Positions 17,240-26,308 of a stretch of DNA of 64,000 bases are shown here, in pieces (the first letter of the stretch is position 1; each line of letters begins with the position of its first letter). Made by a program: the position numbers and the translations under genes. The stretch comes from Billgrantia bachuensis (GTDB lineage Bacteria > Pseudomonadota > Gammaproteobacteria > Pseudomonadales > Halomonadaceae). Below the pieces are notes generated by a model that was not told the DNA's origin, did not search any database, and worked only from the letters and a program-made list of their open reading frames with translations. The stretch spans positions 44,641-108,640 of the forward strand of contig NZ_JAAQTO010000053.1 in assembly GCF_011742165.1 (NCBI RefSeq), written 5' to 3'.

Positions 17240-17593
17240 ATGAACATTGCCCTCAAACGTGCTTACGATCCGCCCGCGTCCCGCGATGGCTATCGCGTTC
17301 TCGTCGATCGTCTTTGGCCCCGGGGCGTATCCAAAGATGACGCCAGGATCGATGCCTGGCCCAAGGAGATTGCCCCGAGCGACGAGCTGCGCAAGGCGTT
17401 TCACGCTGGCAAGCTCGGCTGGGGCGAGTTTCGCCGTCGCTACCTGGCGGAACTCAAGTCCCAACGAGACGCGCTACGGGAGCTGGCGGAGCGCGCACAG
17501 AAAGGCAGCGTGACGCTGATATTCAGCTCGAAGGATGAACTACGCAACAACGCCGTGGTGCTCAGGCAATACCTGGAGATGCTGCAACGTTAG
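17240..17593 (+). CDS. DUF488 family protein (YeaO-like)
   Basis: 117 aa from ATG 17240, preceded by GGGAGAG. It contains the family signatures RVLVDRLWPRGVSK near the N-terminus, WPKEIAPSDELRKAFH in the middle and VTLIFSSKDELRNNAVVLRQYL at the end. Proteins of this family are widespread and uncharacterised. It is a free-standing gene; the function is unknown. Confidence 0.9.
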   Translation: MNIALKRAYDPPASRDGYRVLVDRLWPRGVSKDDARIDAWPKEIAPSDELRKAFHAGKLGWGEFRRRYLAELKSQRDALRELAERAQKGSVTLIFSSKDELRNNAVVLRQYLEMLQR

Positions 17594-17688
17594 ACGAAGC
17601 GTACCGAGGCCAGATTTTTTTACGGCTTTTTTAGGCTTGGCTGTGCTTTCATGCCTGCACGATGGGTAGCGGGGCAAGGGCACCTCCT

Positions 17689-19191
17689 ATGCGTATCGCC
17701 AGACTAGGTACGAATGAGCTTGGCTTGCGTCTCAGATATCACTGGCGCAACTGGACGCCGGTTCTCAAGGTCGTCTCCGTCATGTGGACGGTACTTGCCG
17801 TTTTCATGGCGATACCATGGGTCGTGCTCGTCGTCGAGCGGGACCCCGATGCCCGCGCCTTCGGGCTGTCGATACTGCTGGTGATGGCAGCGGTCGGCCT
17901 GGTGTGGCTCTCTACGTTGCGGACACGAGTCGAACTCAAGCCCTGGCAGATGTTCGTGCTGACTACCCTGAGTTGGGTCAGCGTCAGTGGTTTTGCCAGC
18001 CTGCCGCTCGTGCTGGGCGCACCGCAGTTGACCTTCACCAATGCCGTGTTCGAATCGGTCTCGGCGATCACCACCACTGGATCCACCGTGCTTGTCGGCA
18101 TCGAAACACTCTCCGACGGCCTTAAGCTGTGGCGGGGCATCATGCAGTGGCTTGGGGGCATCGGCATCATCGTCATGGGCATCGCCATCCTGCCCTTCCT
18201 CAAGGTAGGGGGTATGCGTCTGTTCCATACTGAATCGTCCGATTGGTCGGATAAGGTCATGCCGCGCACGGGCGGCATCGCCAAGGCGACCCTGGGCATC
18301 TATTGCGGCTTCACCCTTGTCGCCATGCTGGCCTACTGGCTGGGTGGCATGACGCCGCTGGATGCCGTCGTGCACGGCATGACCTCGCTGGCCACCGGGG
18401 GCTTCGCCAACTCTGACGCTTCTTTTGGCGCCTATGCCGACCAGCCGCACCTGTTGTGGCTGGGTTCGCTGTTCATGCTGCTGGGGGCGTTGCCCTTCGT
18501 GCTCTACATCCGTGTGCTGCGCGGCGCACGAATGGCGCTGTGGCGCGATCAACAGGTGCACGGGCTATTGCTGCTGCTGACGGTGGTCGTCATCGGGCTC
18601 ACGCTGTGGCGAATCTGGCTGGGCACGCCGCCGTTCGAGGCGCTGACACAGGTTGCCTTCAACGTCATCTCGGTGGTGACCACTACCGGCTATGCCTCCG
18701 ACGACTACAGCACTTGGGGGCCGCTGGCCTACGTGGCGTTCTTTTACCTGACTTTCGTCGGTGGCTGCAGTGGTTCCACCAGCGGGGGCATGAAGATCTT
18801 CCGTTTCCAGGTGGCTACCATCCTGCTACGCAACCAGCTGCGCTTCCTGGTCCATTCCCATGGCGTGTTCGCCTCGCGCTACAACGGTCAGCCGCTCACC
18901 GACGATATCACGCGTGGCGTGGTGGCGTTCTCGTTCTTCTTCTTTCTCACGGTCGCGGGGCTGGCGCTGGGACTGGCACTGATGGGGTTGGATTTCACCA
19001 CGGCGCTTTCGGGTGCCGCCACGGCGGTGGCCAACGTCGGGCCGGGGCTGGGCGATATCATTGGGCCTGCCGGCAATTTCATCACCCTGCCGGATGCCGC
19101 CAAATGGCTGCTGTGTGCCGGTATGCTGCTCGGACGACTCGAGATTCTCACGGTGTTGGTCTTGCTGACGCCGATGTTCTGGCGCAAGTAG
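17689..19191 (+). CDS. TrkH/KtrB-type potassium uptake channel subunit
   Basis: Inner-membrane protein of about 500 aa with four membrane-pore-membrane units. The four selectivity-filter segments are visible: ITTTGSTV, LATGGFAN, VTTTGYAS and ANVGPGLG. ATG 17689 is preferred over ATG 17662 because of the nearby AAGGG. It would admit K+ (or Na+) and normally works with a cytosolic TrkA/KtrA gating ring, which is not encoded next to it. Instead a KdpD-like kinase gene starts 14 nt after its stop, an unusual pairing since KdpDE normally controls KdpFABC. Confidence 0.93.
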   Translation: MRIARLGTNELGLRLRYHWRNWTPVLKVVSVMWTVLAVFMAIPWVVLVVERDPDARAFGLSILLVMAAVGLVWLSTLRTRVELKPWQMFVLTTLSWVSVSGFASLPLVLGAPQLTFTNAVFESVSAITTTGSTVLVGIETLSDGLKLWRGIMQWLGGIGIIVMGIAILPFLKVGGMRLFHTESSDWSDKVMPRTGGIAKATLGIYCGFTLVAMLAYWLGGMTPLDAVVHGMTSLATGGFANSDASFGAYADQPHLLWLGSLFMLLGALPFVLYIRVLRGARMALWRDQQVHGLLLLLTVVVIGLTLWRIWLGTPPFEALTQVAFNVISVVTTTGYASDDYSTWGPLAYVAFFYLTFVGGCSGSTSGGMKIFRFQVATILLRNQLRFLVHSHGVFASRYNGQPLTDDITRGVVAFSFFFFLTVAGLALGLALMGLDFTTALSGAATAVANVGPGLGDIIGPAGNFITLPDAAKWLLCAGMLLGRLEILTVLVLLTPMFWRK

Positions 19192-19205
19192 GCAGGGGCG
19201 TGTCG

Positions 19206-21194
19206 ATGCATCAACCAATACTGCAGGATGAGACCCGGCTTGACCCGGTGGGCCTGCGAAGTCCACAGCTGTTGGTTGCTCTGGGCGGGCGTGGCGAGGA
19301 GGATACCGCTCTGGTGCGGGCGGCGCATCGCCATGCGCAGCGCGAGGGCGTGCGCTGGCGAGCCGTGCATGTCGATAACGGCCAGGCCGGACCCAGGCAG
19401 CGGCTGGCGCTGGATCAGGTCCTTGCCCTGGTGAGTCGGTTGGGCGGCGAGATACGTATTCTGCAAGGGGCTGGACGTGCACGGGAATTACACGACTATG
19501 CCGTCGAGCAGGGCGTTGTCACGCTGATGGTGGGGCGTACGCGCCCATCGGGCTGGCGCTTCTGGCGTCGGCCCTTGGCGGAACGGCTGCTGCGCTATGG
19601 CGGTGCCTATGATCTGGTGGTCGTTGCCGAGGCCCGTCAGCGGCGCCGATTTCGCCCCGTTCGGCGGCGCCAACCGCTGGGGTGGCGTGAAGGCGGGGTT
19701 GTGGCAGGCAGCTTTCTCGTGGCCGTGGCCGTGGCCTGGGCGTTCGAGTTCTGGCTGGAACTGGCCAACCTGTCGCTGATCTTCCTCGCCGCAGTACTGG
19801 CCAGCGCCACCCTGGCGGGCACACGGGCTGCGATGATTTCCGCGGCGCTGGGATTTCTGGCCTTCAACTTCTTGTTTACCCAACCGCGTTTCTCACTGGC
19901 AATGGTCGAGCGAGAGCAACTGCTGACCGTCATCTTCTTCCTGCTGGTGGCGGTGGTGGTGGGGCAGCTCGCGGGCAGTGGTCGACACCGTCTGATGGCG
20001 TTGCGCAGCAGTCGCGAGCAGAGCCACCGGCTGCTCACCTTTTCCCGCGCCCTCTCGGTTGCCACTGACCGGGACCAGGTACGTGACGTCGGCGTCACCA
20101 CCCTGGAGCGCTGGCTGGGTGTGCCGGCGGTATTCCTCGATGATGACGGACAGGAAGACGGCCTGGCTGTGCGCATTGCCGTGCCGGCAAACGCCCGGCT
20201 TGGCGCGGCAGATGAGGCCGCTGCGGCATGGAGCTGGCAACAGCGCAAGCCGAGCGGTATCGGCACGGCAACTCAGGCCTCGCTGCGCTGGCGCTTCATT
20301 CCCTTAGTGGAACAGGAGCGCATGCTGGGTATCGTGGGGCTGGAGCTTGCCGTGCGTGAGCGCCCGCTTGGCCCCGACCAGGAGACGCTTGTTACCACCC
20401 TGACGCGTCAGCTCGGTATGGCTCTGGAGCGCACGCGGCTGGTCGCCGAGCTTGGCGCCTCACGCCTCTCGGAGGAGAACGAGCGACTGCGCTCGGCGCT
20501 GCTGTCGTCGGTATCGCACGACTTGCGTACGCCGCTCGCCTCGATCATCGGTTCGGCCAGCTCGTTGAGGGATCTCGAGCCACAGCTCAGCCATGCCGAC
20601 CGACGCGAATTGCTCGATGGCATCCTGACCGAGAGCGAGCGGCTCAATCGCTATATCCAGAACCTGCTCGACATGACCCGGCTGGGCCATGGCAGCCTCA
20701 AGCTCAAGCGCGACTGGGTCTCGTTCGACGACCTGGTAACCGCAGCGTTGAAACGATTGGGCGCCTCGCTGGAAGCGGTGCGGGTCGAGCGCGAGGGGGC
20801 CGAAGGGCTGCCGCTGCTCTACGTTCACCCGGCACTGATCGAGCAAGCCCTGGTCAACGTCATCGATAATGCCGTACGTTTTTCTCCTTTGAACGGCCGG
20901 GTGAGAATTCATGCCCAGCTCGATGAGGCCCGTGAATGGCTGGTGATCCGTATCACCGACGAAGGGCCAGGTATTCCTCCGGAGCAGCGCAAGGAGGTGT
21001 TCGACATGTTCTTCACCGGCGGTGAGGGTGACCGTGGGCGCCACGGCAGCGGCCTGGGGCTGGCCATCTGCCGCGGCATGCTGGGCGCTCACGGTGGCAG
21101 CGTCGAGGCCTTGCCCGGTCCCGATGGGCAGGGCACGACCATCGTCATGTGTCTACCGGTGGCGCAGGAGGAGCGCACGAACGATGACGACTGA
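19206..21194 (+). CDS. KdpD-like sensor histidine kinase lacking the N-terminal ATPase domain
   Basis: 662 aa. Residues 1-140 resemble the universal-stress-like domain of KdpD (LLVALGGRGEEDTALVRAAHR; VEQGVVTLMVGRTRPSGWRF). About residues 162-262 hold the membrane segments (DUF4118-like), followed by a GAF-like region. The kinase core has H438 in SVSHDLRTPLASIIGS, the N-box NVIDNAVRFSP and G-boxes DEGPGIPPEQ and GSGLGLAICRGML. The roughly 200-residue Walker-containing sensor domain of E. coli KdpD is absent. The start ATG 19206 follows AGGGG; GTG 19200 is an alternative. Its stop overlaps the regulator gene. Confidence 0.9.
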   Translation: MHQPILQDETRLDPVGLRSPQLLVALGGRGEEDTALVRAAHRHAQREGVRWRAVHVDNGQAGPRQRLALDQVLALVSRLGGEIRILQGAGRARELHDYAVEQGVVTLMVGRTRPSGWRFWRRPLAERLLRYGGAYDLVVVAEARQRRRFRPVRRRQPLGWREGGVVAGSFLVAVAVAWAFEFWLELANLSLIFLAAVLASATLAGTRAAMISAALGFLAFNFLFTQPRFSLAMVEREQLLTVIFFLLVAVVVGQLAGSGRHRLMALRSSREQSHRLLTFSRALSVATDRDQVRDVGVTTLERWLGVPAVFLDDDGQEDGLAVRIAVPANARLGAADEAAAAWSWQQRKPSGIGTATQASLRWRFIPLVEQERMLGIVGLELAVRERPLGPDQETLVTTLTRQLGMALERTRLVAELGASRLSEENERLRSALLSSVSHDLRTPLASIIGSASSLRDLEPQLSHADRRELLDGILTESERLNRYIQNLLDMTRLGHGSLKLKRDWVSFDDLVTAALKRLGASLEAVRVEREGAEGLPLLYVHPALIEQALVNVIDNAVRFSPLNGRVRIHAQLDEAREWLVIRITDEGPGIPPEQRKEVFDMFFTGGEGDRGRHGSGLGLAICRGMLGAHGGSVEALPGPDGQGTTIVMCLPVAQEERTNDDD

Positions 21195-21897
21195 ATGTCG
21201 CCGTATACTCGTCATCGACGATGAGCCGCAGATTCGACGTTTCCTGCGTATCAGCCTGGTGTCGCAGGATTTCGCCGTGAGCGAGGCGGCGACGGGCAGG
21301 GAAGGGCTGGCGCTTGTCGCCTCCCAGGTCCCGGATTTGGTACTGCTGGACCTGGGCCTGCCTGACATGGAGGGGCAGCGCGTGCTCGACGAGCTACGAC
21401 GGATTAACCAAGTGCCGGTGATCGTGGTATCGGTGCGCGAGCAGGAGGCAGAGAAGGTGCGCGCGCTGGATTCGGGCGCCAACGACTACGTCACCAAGCC
21501 GTTCGGCATCCAGGAACTGCTGGCGCGGATTCGCGCACTGCTGCGGCAGCAGGATTCGGCGGGATTCGGCCCGAGTGCGCTACGCCTGCGACGGGCGGGG
21601 CTCGAGATTGACCTCACGACACGTAGCGTGACGCTGGAAGCCAATGCCGTGCACCTTACGCCCAAGGAGTATGCCGTGCTCGACCAACTGGCACGCCATG
21701 CTGGCCGAGTGGTGACCCAGACCCAACTACTGCGCCATGTATGGGGGCCTTCACATACCCACGACACGCACTACCTGCGAATCGTCATCAGCAAGCTGCG
21801 TCACAAGCTGGGTGACGATCCACACTCACCCCAATTGTTGCAGACCGAGGCCGGCATAGGCTACCGCCTGCTGGTCGATCCTGTCGGGCAACGCTGA
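21184..21897 (+). CDS. KdpE-like OmpR-family response regulator
   Basis: 237 aa. Receiver: acidic pair in VIDDEPQIRRFLR, phospho-acceptor Asp in LVLLDLGLPDMEG, Lys in YVTKPFGIQELLARIRALLR. Winged-helix DNA-binding domain: LTPKEYAVLDQLARHAGRVVTQTQLLRHVWG and THYLRIVISKLRHKLG, both strongly KdpE-like. The ATG at 21184 overlaps the kinase gene by 11 nt, so expression is coupled. It probably controls trkH in this operon in response to K+ limitation or osmotic stress; that is inference. Confidence 0.93.
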   Translation: MTTECRRILVIDDEPQIRRFLRISLVSQDFAVSEAATGREGLALVASQVPDLVLLDLGLPDMEGQRVLDELRRINQVPVIVVSVREQEAEKVRALDSGANDYVTKPFGIQELLARIRALLRQQDSAGFGPSALRLRRAGLEIDLTTRSVTLEANAVHLTPKEYAVLDQLARHAGRVVTQTQLLRHVWGPSHTHDTHYLRIVISKLRHKLGDDPHSPQLLQTEAGIGYRLLVDPVGQR

Positions 21898-21929
21898 ACC
21901 GAACCATCAGGAGGCGGGGCGGGAACGTT

Positions 21930-21957
21930 CCGGGCGCCGGTCGAGGCCGGCGCCCGG
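21930..21957. terminator. GC-rich hairpin between convergent genes
   Basis: An 11-bp perfect stem CCGGGCGCCGG / CCGGCGCCCGG with a 6-nt loop lies between the kdpE-like stop and the convergent DUF411 stop. No T-tract follows on either strand, so it may act as a bidirectional RNA-end stabiliser rather than a classical terminator. Confidence 0.45.
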
Positions 21958-21964
21958 CAAGGTC

Positions 21965-22408
21965 TCACAGCGTCATGAACGGCGATGCTTCCTGGTCGGT
22001 GAACTGGTAGACGTTCCAGTCATCCCGCTTCGGTCCCGGCATGCCGGGCGTCCCGATGGGCATGCCGGCGAGGCCGATACCATCGATCTTGGGCTGTTCC
22101 TGAAACAGCCGTTCCACGGCCTCGAAGGGCACATGCCCTTCTATGACGTAGCCACCCATCAGGATGGTGTGACACGAACCCAATCCGTAGGGCAGGTCGG
22201 CCTCCTGCTTGATCTTGCCCATGTCTTCATCATCGACGATGGTGACCGAGAGCCCACGCTCCTCGAGCTGGCGTGCGTACTCGTCGCAGCAGCCGCACTG
22301 CGGGTTCTTGTACAGGGTGGCTTCCTCGGGCAGGGCGGCGTGAACGGCAGAGGTGGCGCCCATCAGCAGGCTGGCGGAAAGCAGCAGTGAAGTTAAGCGA
22401 CGATTCAT
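21965..22408 (-). CDS. DUF411 secreted metal-binding protein
   Basis: 147 aa with a clear signal peptide (MNRRLTSLLLSASLLMGATSAVHA). The mature protein opens with ATLYKNPQCGCCDEYARQLEERG, the CGCC thioredoxin-like metal motif of DUF411, and contains LGSCHTILMGGYVIEGHVPFEAVERL, also typical. Such proteins are usually linked to copper resistance. Its ATG overlaps the stop of the upstream 52-aa membrane protein (ATGA), so it is translationally coupled within the metal island. Confidence 0.92.
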   Translation of the reverse strand: MNRRLTSLLLSASLLMGATSAVHAALPEEATLYKNPQCGCCDEYARQLEERGLSVTIVDDEDMGKIKQEADLPYGLGSCHTILMGGYVIEGHVPFEAVERLFQEQPKIDGIGLAGMPIGTPGMPGPKRDDWNVYQFTDQEASPFMTL

Positions 22409-22563
22409 GAGTTGGCTCCATTGCGAGGGGGCGTCGGGTTAGAGGCGAACAGATACTTGAGCAGGGCGGCAATACCTAGCCCCAGCAGTGACAGGACGGC
22501 CAGCGGCATCAGCCAGCCAAGCCAGCCCATGCTGCCCATCAGGGCGAAACAGTTGGTCATCAT
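22405..22563 (-). CDS. Small single-helix membrane protein
   Basis: 52 aa from ATG 22563, with AAGGAG upstream. It has one or two hydrophobic stretches (GSMGWLGWLMPLAVLSLLGLG) and a short polar tail. It overlaps the DUF411 gene by four nucleotides. I do not recognise a family; by position it is probably an accessory of the metal-resistance operon. Confidence 0.7.
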   Translation of the reverse strand: MMTNCFALMGSMGWLGWLMPLAVLSLLGLGIAALLKYLFASNPTPPRNGANS

Positions 22564-22631
22564 GACGAGACTCCTTGAGAACGTTGGGTACGTCAGGCGC
22601 AGGCAAGTCCTGTGGACGCCCGTACTCGTTC

Positions 22632-22952
22632 TCAAGGTCTGGGAGGGCGCCGCGGAGGCGGCATCCTGCGGTCAGTCATGGCCAGCGCCGGGGCAACGGC
22701 CGGGAAAGGGGGCTCGGCGGCGCTAAGGCTGCCGAGATGAGGCACCATGCTACAGGCCGAGCAGCGCGAATCGTCCGAGTTATCGTCATCGAACTGCTGC
22801 ATGGATGAGGCAACACCGCAATCGGCCTGGTGGGTATCCATGGCCGCGTGAGTCGACAGACTGCTCAGCGCCAGCAGCAGGGCGAGCAGAAGCGCCAGGC
22901 AGCGAATGCGCTGCTGGTGTCTGCTCTGAATCGACCTGTAGACAGCTCTCAT
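22632..22952 (-). CDS. Small secreted CxxC protein, DUF2946-like
   Basis: 106 aa from ATG 22952, which has GAGGA upstream. A long hydrophobic export signal (CLALLLALLLALSSLSTHA) is followed by a short mature part with a Cys pair in SRCSACSM and a Pro/Arg-rich end (PPPRRPPRP). The CxxC and the arginine-proline tail resemble small DUF2946-type exported proteins found beside copper genes, but the match is loose. A similarly built protein lies at 26309-26638. Confidence 0.6.
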   Translation of the reverse strand: MRAVYRSIQSRHQQRIRCLALLLALLLALSSLSTHAAMDTHQADCGVASSMQQFDDDNSDDSRCSACSMVPHLGSLSAAEPPFPAVAPALAMTDRRMPPPRRPPRP

Positions 22953-23037
22953 GGAACGTCCTCGTGATGTTGCCCTTACATTGAAACCTATCTCGTCCGC
23001 TTGCTTCAATGACCCAGCGCAAGGAGTGCAGTCCCCT

Positions 23038-23304
23038 TCACTCCTTGCCTGGAGGATGGCCGTGACGATGCATCAGCAAATGCATGCCCAGGCACAGCAT
23101 CATGGGCAGTAACAGCCAGGCGCCTCCGGCCGTCTCGCCGCGCCACATGAGCATTAGGAAGGCGCTTCCCATCAGTATCAGGAAGAGGGGCATCATCCAG
23201 GCGTGCAGCCCTCTCGAACGGACCCCCTGTGGCTGGCCCTCCACGCCAGGGTTCTCTTTGCGGTGGCTACCCGGCGGCCGGGAATGGGAGCGAATGCGGT
23301 TCAT
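23038..23304 (-). CDS. Small DUF2933-like membrane protein
   Basis: 88 aa with a basic N-terminal half and two hydrophobic segments (WMMPLFLILMGSAFLMLMW and AWLLLPMMLCLGMHLLMH), ending in HRHGHPPGKE. Short two-helix proteins with a His-rich end next to copper ATPases are typical of DUF2933. Its ATG overlaps the stop of the ATPase gene by four nucleotides (ATGA), so it is the downstream partner of that gene. Confidence 0.7.
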   Translation of the reverse strand: MNRIRSHSRPPGSHRKENPGVEGQPQGVRSRGLHAWMMPLFLILMGSAFLMLMWRGETAGGAWLLLPMMLCLGMHLLMHRHGHPPGKE

Positions 23305-25562
23305 GACACGTCTCCTTGGGGCTGGGTGCGAGCGTAGCGACGCTTGAGCAGCAGCGAGTTGCCGATCACCGATAGCGAGCTTGCCGTCATGGCGATCACT
23401 CCCACCATGGGATGGAGCAGGCCGGCGGCAGCCATGGGGATGGCGGCAACGTTATAAGCGCTGGCCCAGATCAGGTTCTGTACGATCTTGCCGAAAGTGG
23501 CGCGGGAGAGGTGCATAGCTTCCACTACGCCGGTGAGCTCGCCGCGGACCAAGGTCACGTCGGCGGCCTCGATGGCTACTTCGGCGCCGGCGCCGATGGC
23601 GATGCCGACGTTGGCCTGTTTGAGGGCCGCTGCGTCGTTGATACCGTCACCCACCATGGCCACGTGGTTGCCGTACTTTTCCTGCAGCTTGCGAATGGCC
23701 TCGACCTTGCCTTCCGGTAGCACGCCGGCCTGGACTTCGTCGATTCCGACCTCCGCGGCCACGGCCCGCGCGGCACGCTCGTTGTCGCCGGTGATCATCA
23801 CTACGTGCAGGCCGAGATCGTGCATCCCGCGTATGGCTTCGACCGACTCCTGCTTGATGGTATCGGCCACTGCCACGATGCCCACGGCCTGGCCATCGGC
23901 GGCGACGATGACGACGGTGCGCCCCTTGCCTTCGAGGGCCCGCAGAGTCTCGTCCAGCGCCTCCAGCTCGGCGATGCCTTGTTCCTCGAGCAGCATGCGA
24001 TTGCCGATCAGCACGTGCCTTTCATCGGCCTTGCCGGAAACGCCTCGGGCGCCGGTAGAGCGAAACTCGCTCACCTCGCCGGGGTTCACCCCACGCTCCG
24101 CGGCGCCGTCGACGATGGCGCGGGCGATGGGGTGCTCCGAGGCATTCTCGACGCTGGCGGCCAGCGTGAGCAGCTCGTTTTCATCGACGCCTTCGGCGGC
24201 GACCACTTCGGTCAGCTTCGGCTCGCCGCGTGTGATGGTGCCGGTCTTGTCGAGCACCATGACCTTGATGTCCTTGAACGTCTGGATCGCCTCGCCGGAG
24301 CGGATCAGAATGCCTCGCTCGGCACCTATGCCCGAGCCCACCATCAGCGCCGTGGGCGTGGCCAGGCCCAAGGCGCAGGGACAGGCGATAACCAGCACGG
24401 CGATGGCGGCCAGGATGGCCAGTACCGGCGTGGCGGCATCGGGGTTCACCCAAGGCAGGAAACTCGCACCCCAATCGAGGATCGGGCGCAAGGCATCGGG
24501 AAACAGCAGCCAGGCGATCAGGCTGGCCAGGGAGATGCCCAGCACCACGGGGACGAAGCGGCCAGTCATGCGATCGGCGAACTCCTGAATGGGCACCCGC
24601 GAGCCCTGTGCCTGGTCGATCAGGCGAACCACCTGGGAGAGGAACGTATCCCGCCGACTCGGGTCGCCTTGACGCGCAGTCGTCCCTCCTTGTTGATGGT
24701 GGCGCCTATCACGCTGTCGCCGGGGCCTTTATAGACCGGTATCGACTCCCCTGTGGCGATGGCTTCGTCGAGGTGGCTCTCGCCATCGACCACCTCGCCG
24801 TCAGTGGGAAGCTTGTCGCCAGGCCGCACAATCATGATGTCGCCCGGTTCGAGCTCCTTCACCGGTACCTCGACCTCTTCCCCGTCACGCTCCACTCGGG
24901 CCGTCTTGGCGCCGAGGGTCAGCAGGCGGCGAATGGCCTGTGAGGCGCGACCCTTGGCCACTGCCTCGAGATAGCGGCCCAGCAGATGGAAGGTCATGAT
25001 GGTGGCAGCCATCTCGATGAACGAGGTCATGGGGTAAACGAAGCCGATTAGGCCGATCAGATAGGGAGGTAGGCTACCCATGGAGATAAGCACGTCCATG
25101 TTGAAGGTGCCGTTCTTCAGCGAGCGCCAGCTCGACCGGTGGGTGGCCGCTCCGCCATGGAGAAATACCACCGGAAAGGCGAGCAAGGCGACGATGGCCA
25201 GGTAGCCGGGAATCGGCTGCCAGAACATGTGCGGTACCATCAGGAACATGATCAGCGTGGTGGGTACGCCGGCGATCCACAGCCGCTTGCGGGCCTGGCT
25301 CAGGTATCCTTCTTCGATGGCGGCCTCGGCTTCACCGTCGTCCTCGGCCTGGCTGCTCACCGCTGCGACATCGTAGCCGGCGCCTTCAACAGCTTTTTTC
25401 AGAGCGCTACCGTCGGGACCACCTTCGTCGAGAGTTACGCTGACATGGTGGTTGGCAATATTGGTCTGGATCTCTTCCACGCCGTTCAGGCGCTGGAGGG
25501 TCGTGCGTACGATACCGGCCGGGCACGGTCAGGGTGATCTTGGACTTCGCAGTGGTGCTCAT
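23301..25562 (-). pseudogene. Copper-translocating P1B-type ATPase, broken by two frameshifts
   Basis: The parts add up to a normal Cu+ exporter in three frames. From ATG 25562 the first frame reads STTAKSKITLTVPG, the start of a heavy-metal-associated domain. Near 25515-25525 it breaks, and the next frame gives GIVRTTLQRLNGVEEIQ and runs to 24620 with the actuator motif ATGES. Around 24650-24652 one base is missing in a run of G, after which a third stretch (same phase as the first) resumes with DTFLSQVVRLID. That stretch carries CPC in VIACPCALGLATPTA, the phosphorylation motif DKTGT, TGDN and GDGIND. The canonical CxxC of the metal-binding domain is not readable. Either assembly errors or true decay explain this. 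Confidence 0.85.
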
Positions 25563-25615
25563 CGCAGGCCCTCTGTCGCGCATGGTAGGGGCGGCCGGGA
25601 AAGGGACTTCCATGC

Positions 25616-25657
25616 GGCATGCCTACCTCCATAAATGCCCGTAAAAGGAGGTATGCC
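25616..25657 (-). promoter_or_regulatory. Inverted repeat in the leader of the copper ATPase gene
   Basis: On the minus strand TACCTCC and GGAGGTA flank 16 nt. The arms extend to GGCATACCTCC and to GGAGGTA-(GGC)-ATGCC with a short insertion. The site is 54 nt before the ATPase ATG. It could be a metal-responsive operator or an RNA hairpin. Confidence 0.45.
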
Positions 25658-25692
25658 GAACTGCTTGATTAGCAAAAAGATATCGAGCCGTG

Positions 25693-26091
25693 TCAGGGGC
25701 GCAGTCGTTGGGTAAGCAAGTAGATGGGAAGAGAGGCAAGGGTTGGGGCTTCACCGGGGGAACCGATGGTGTTCTCGACCCGGGGAAACGCCACCGCGAA
25801 GGTGGGCAGAGACACCGCAACGTCGCTGACGTCCTGCCGCTCTGCACGCAGCATTGCCGCACTGGCATGCTCCCAGCCGTGACCATGCTCGCAGTGGGGG
25901 GCAGGCACCTGCAGGCTCGCGGTGATACTTTCGATGGCCGTGTTGGTAGGGGAAGATGAGGTGGGGTGTGCATGGGCCGAAAAGGCCGACACCAACATCA
26001 GCATCAATGCCAGGGGAACGGCAAGCCAGCCTCCACACCACCCGGAGCGGGTGAACGAGCGATGTGAGACCAAGGCTGCCTGCTGATGCAT
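25693..26091 (-). CDS. Secreted protein of unknown function in the metal island
   Basis: 132 aa from ATG 26091, chosen because GGAG lies 9 nt upstream. It has a signal peptide (WLAVPLALMLMLVSAFSAHAH) and a mature part with a His/Cys cluster PHCEHGHGWEHAS that could bind metal. The rest shows no domain I recognise. It diverges from the CxxC protein gene at 26309, across a 217-nt intergenic region. Confidence 0.62.
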   Translation of the reverse strand: MHQQAALVSHRSFTRSGWCGGWLAVPLALMLMLVSAFSAHAHPTSSSPTNTAIESITASLQVPAPHCEHGHGWEHASAAMLRAERQDVSDVAVSLPTFAVAFPRVENTIGSPGEAPTLASLPIYLLTQRLRP

Positions 26092-26308
26092 GGCGTGTCG
26101 CTCCGACGTGATGGGCAAGTTCAGAATAGTCGTTCCCGCTGGGCTGACATTGATCTGCATCAACCAAAGCGTCCCTCATCGGTCCGTTTGGTGCTGCAGG
26201 TTTTTGTTTTTTCTTCAATTCTTCATGGGAGTCCAAGGGCAGGCTTGCGGCTGCGTAGCGACCATGGAAGACTAGACGCCAATCCTCCTGCTGGCTGCCC
26301 GACTCCAC

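Noticed and set aside
18456..19205. In-frame upstream extension of the KdpD-like kinase through the trkH gene
   Set aside because: The extension is an off-frame translation of the TrkH coding sequence; a good start with AGGGG lies at 19206.
24641..24660. Programmed -1 frameshifting as the explanation for the broken copper ATPase
   Set aside because: The site does not have an X-XXY-YYZ slippery heptamer, the tRNAs would mispair after slipping, and a second break upstream would also be required.
25650..25715. Short plus-strand peptide preceded by AAAAGGAGGT
   Set aside because: The ATG is one base from the purine-rich box, too close for initiation; the box is part of an inverted repeat in the ATPase leader, and the frame is only about 20 codons.
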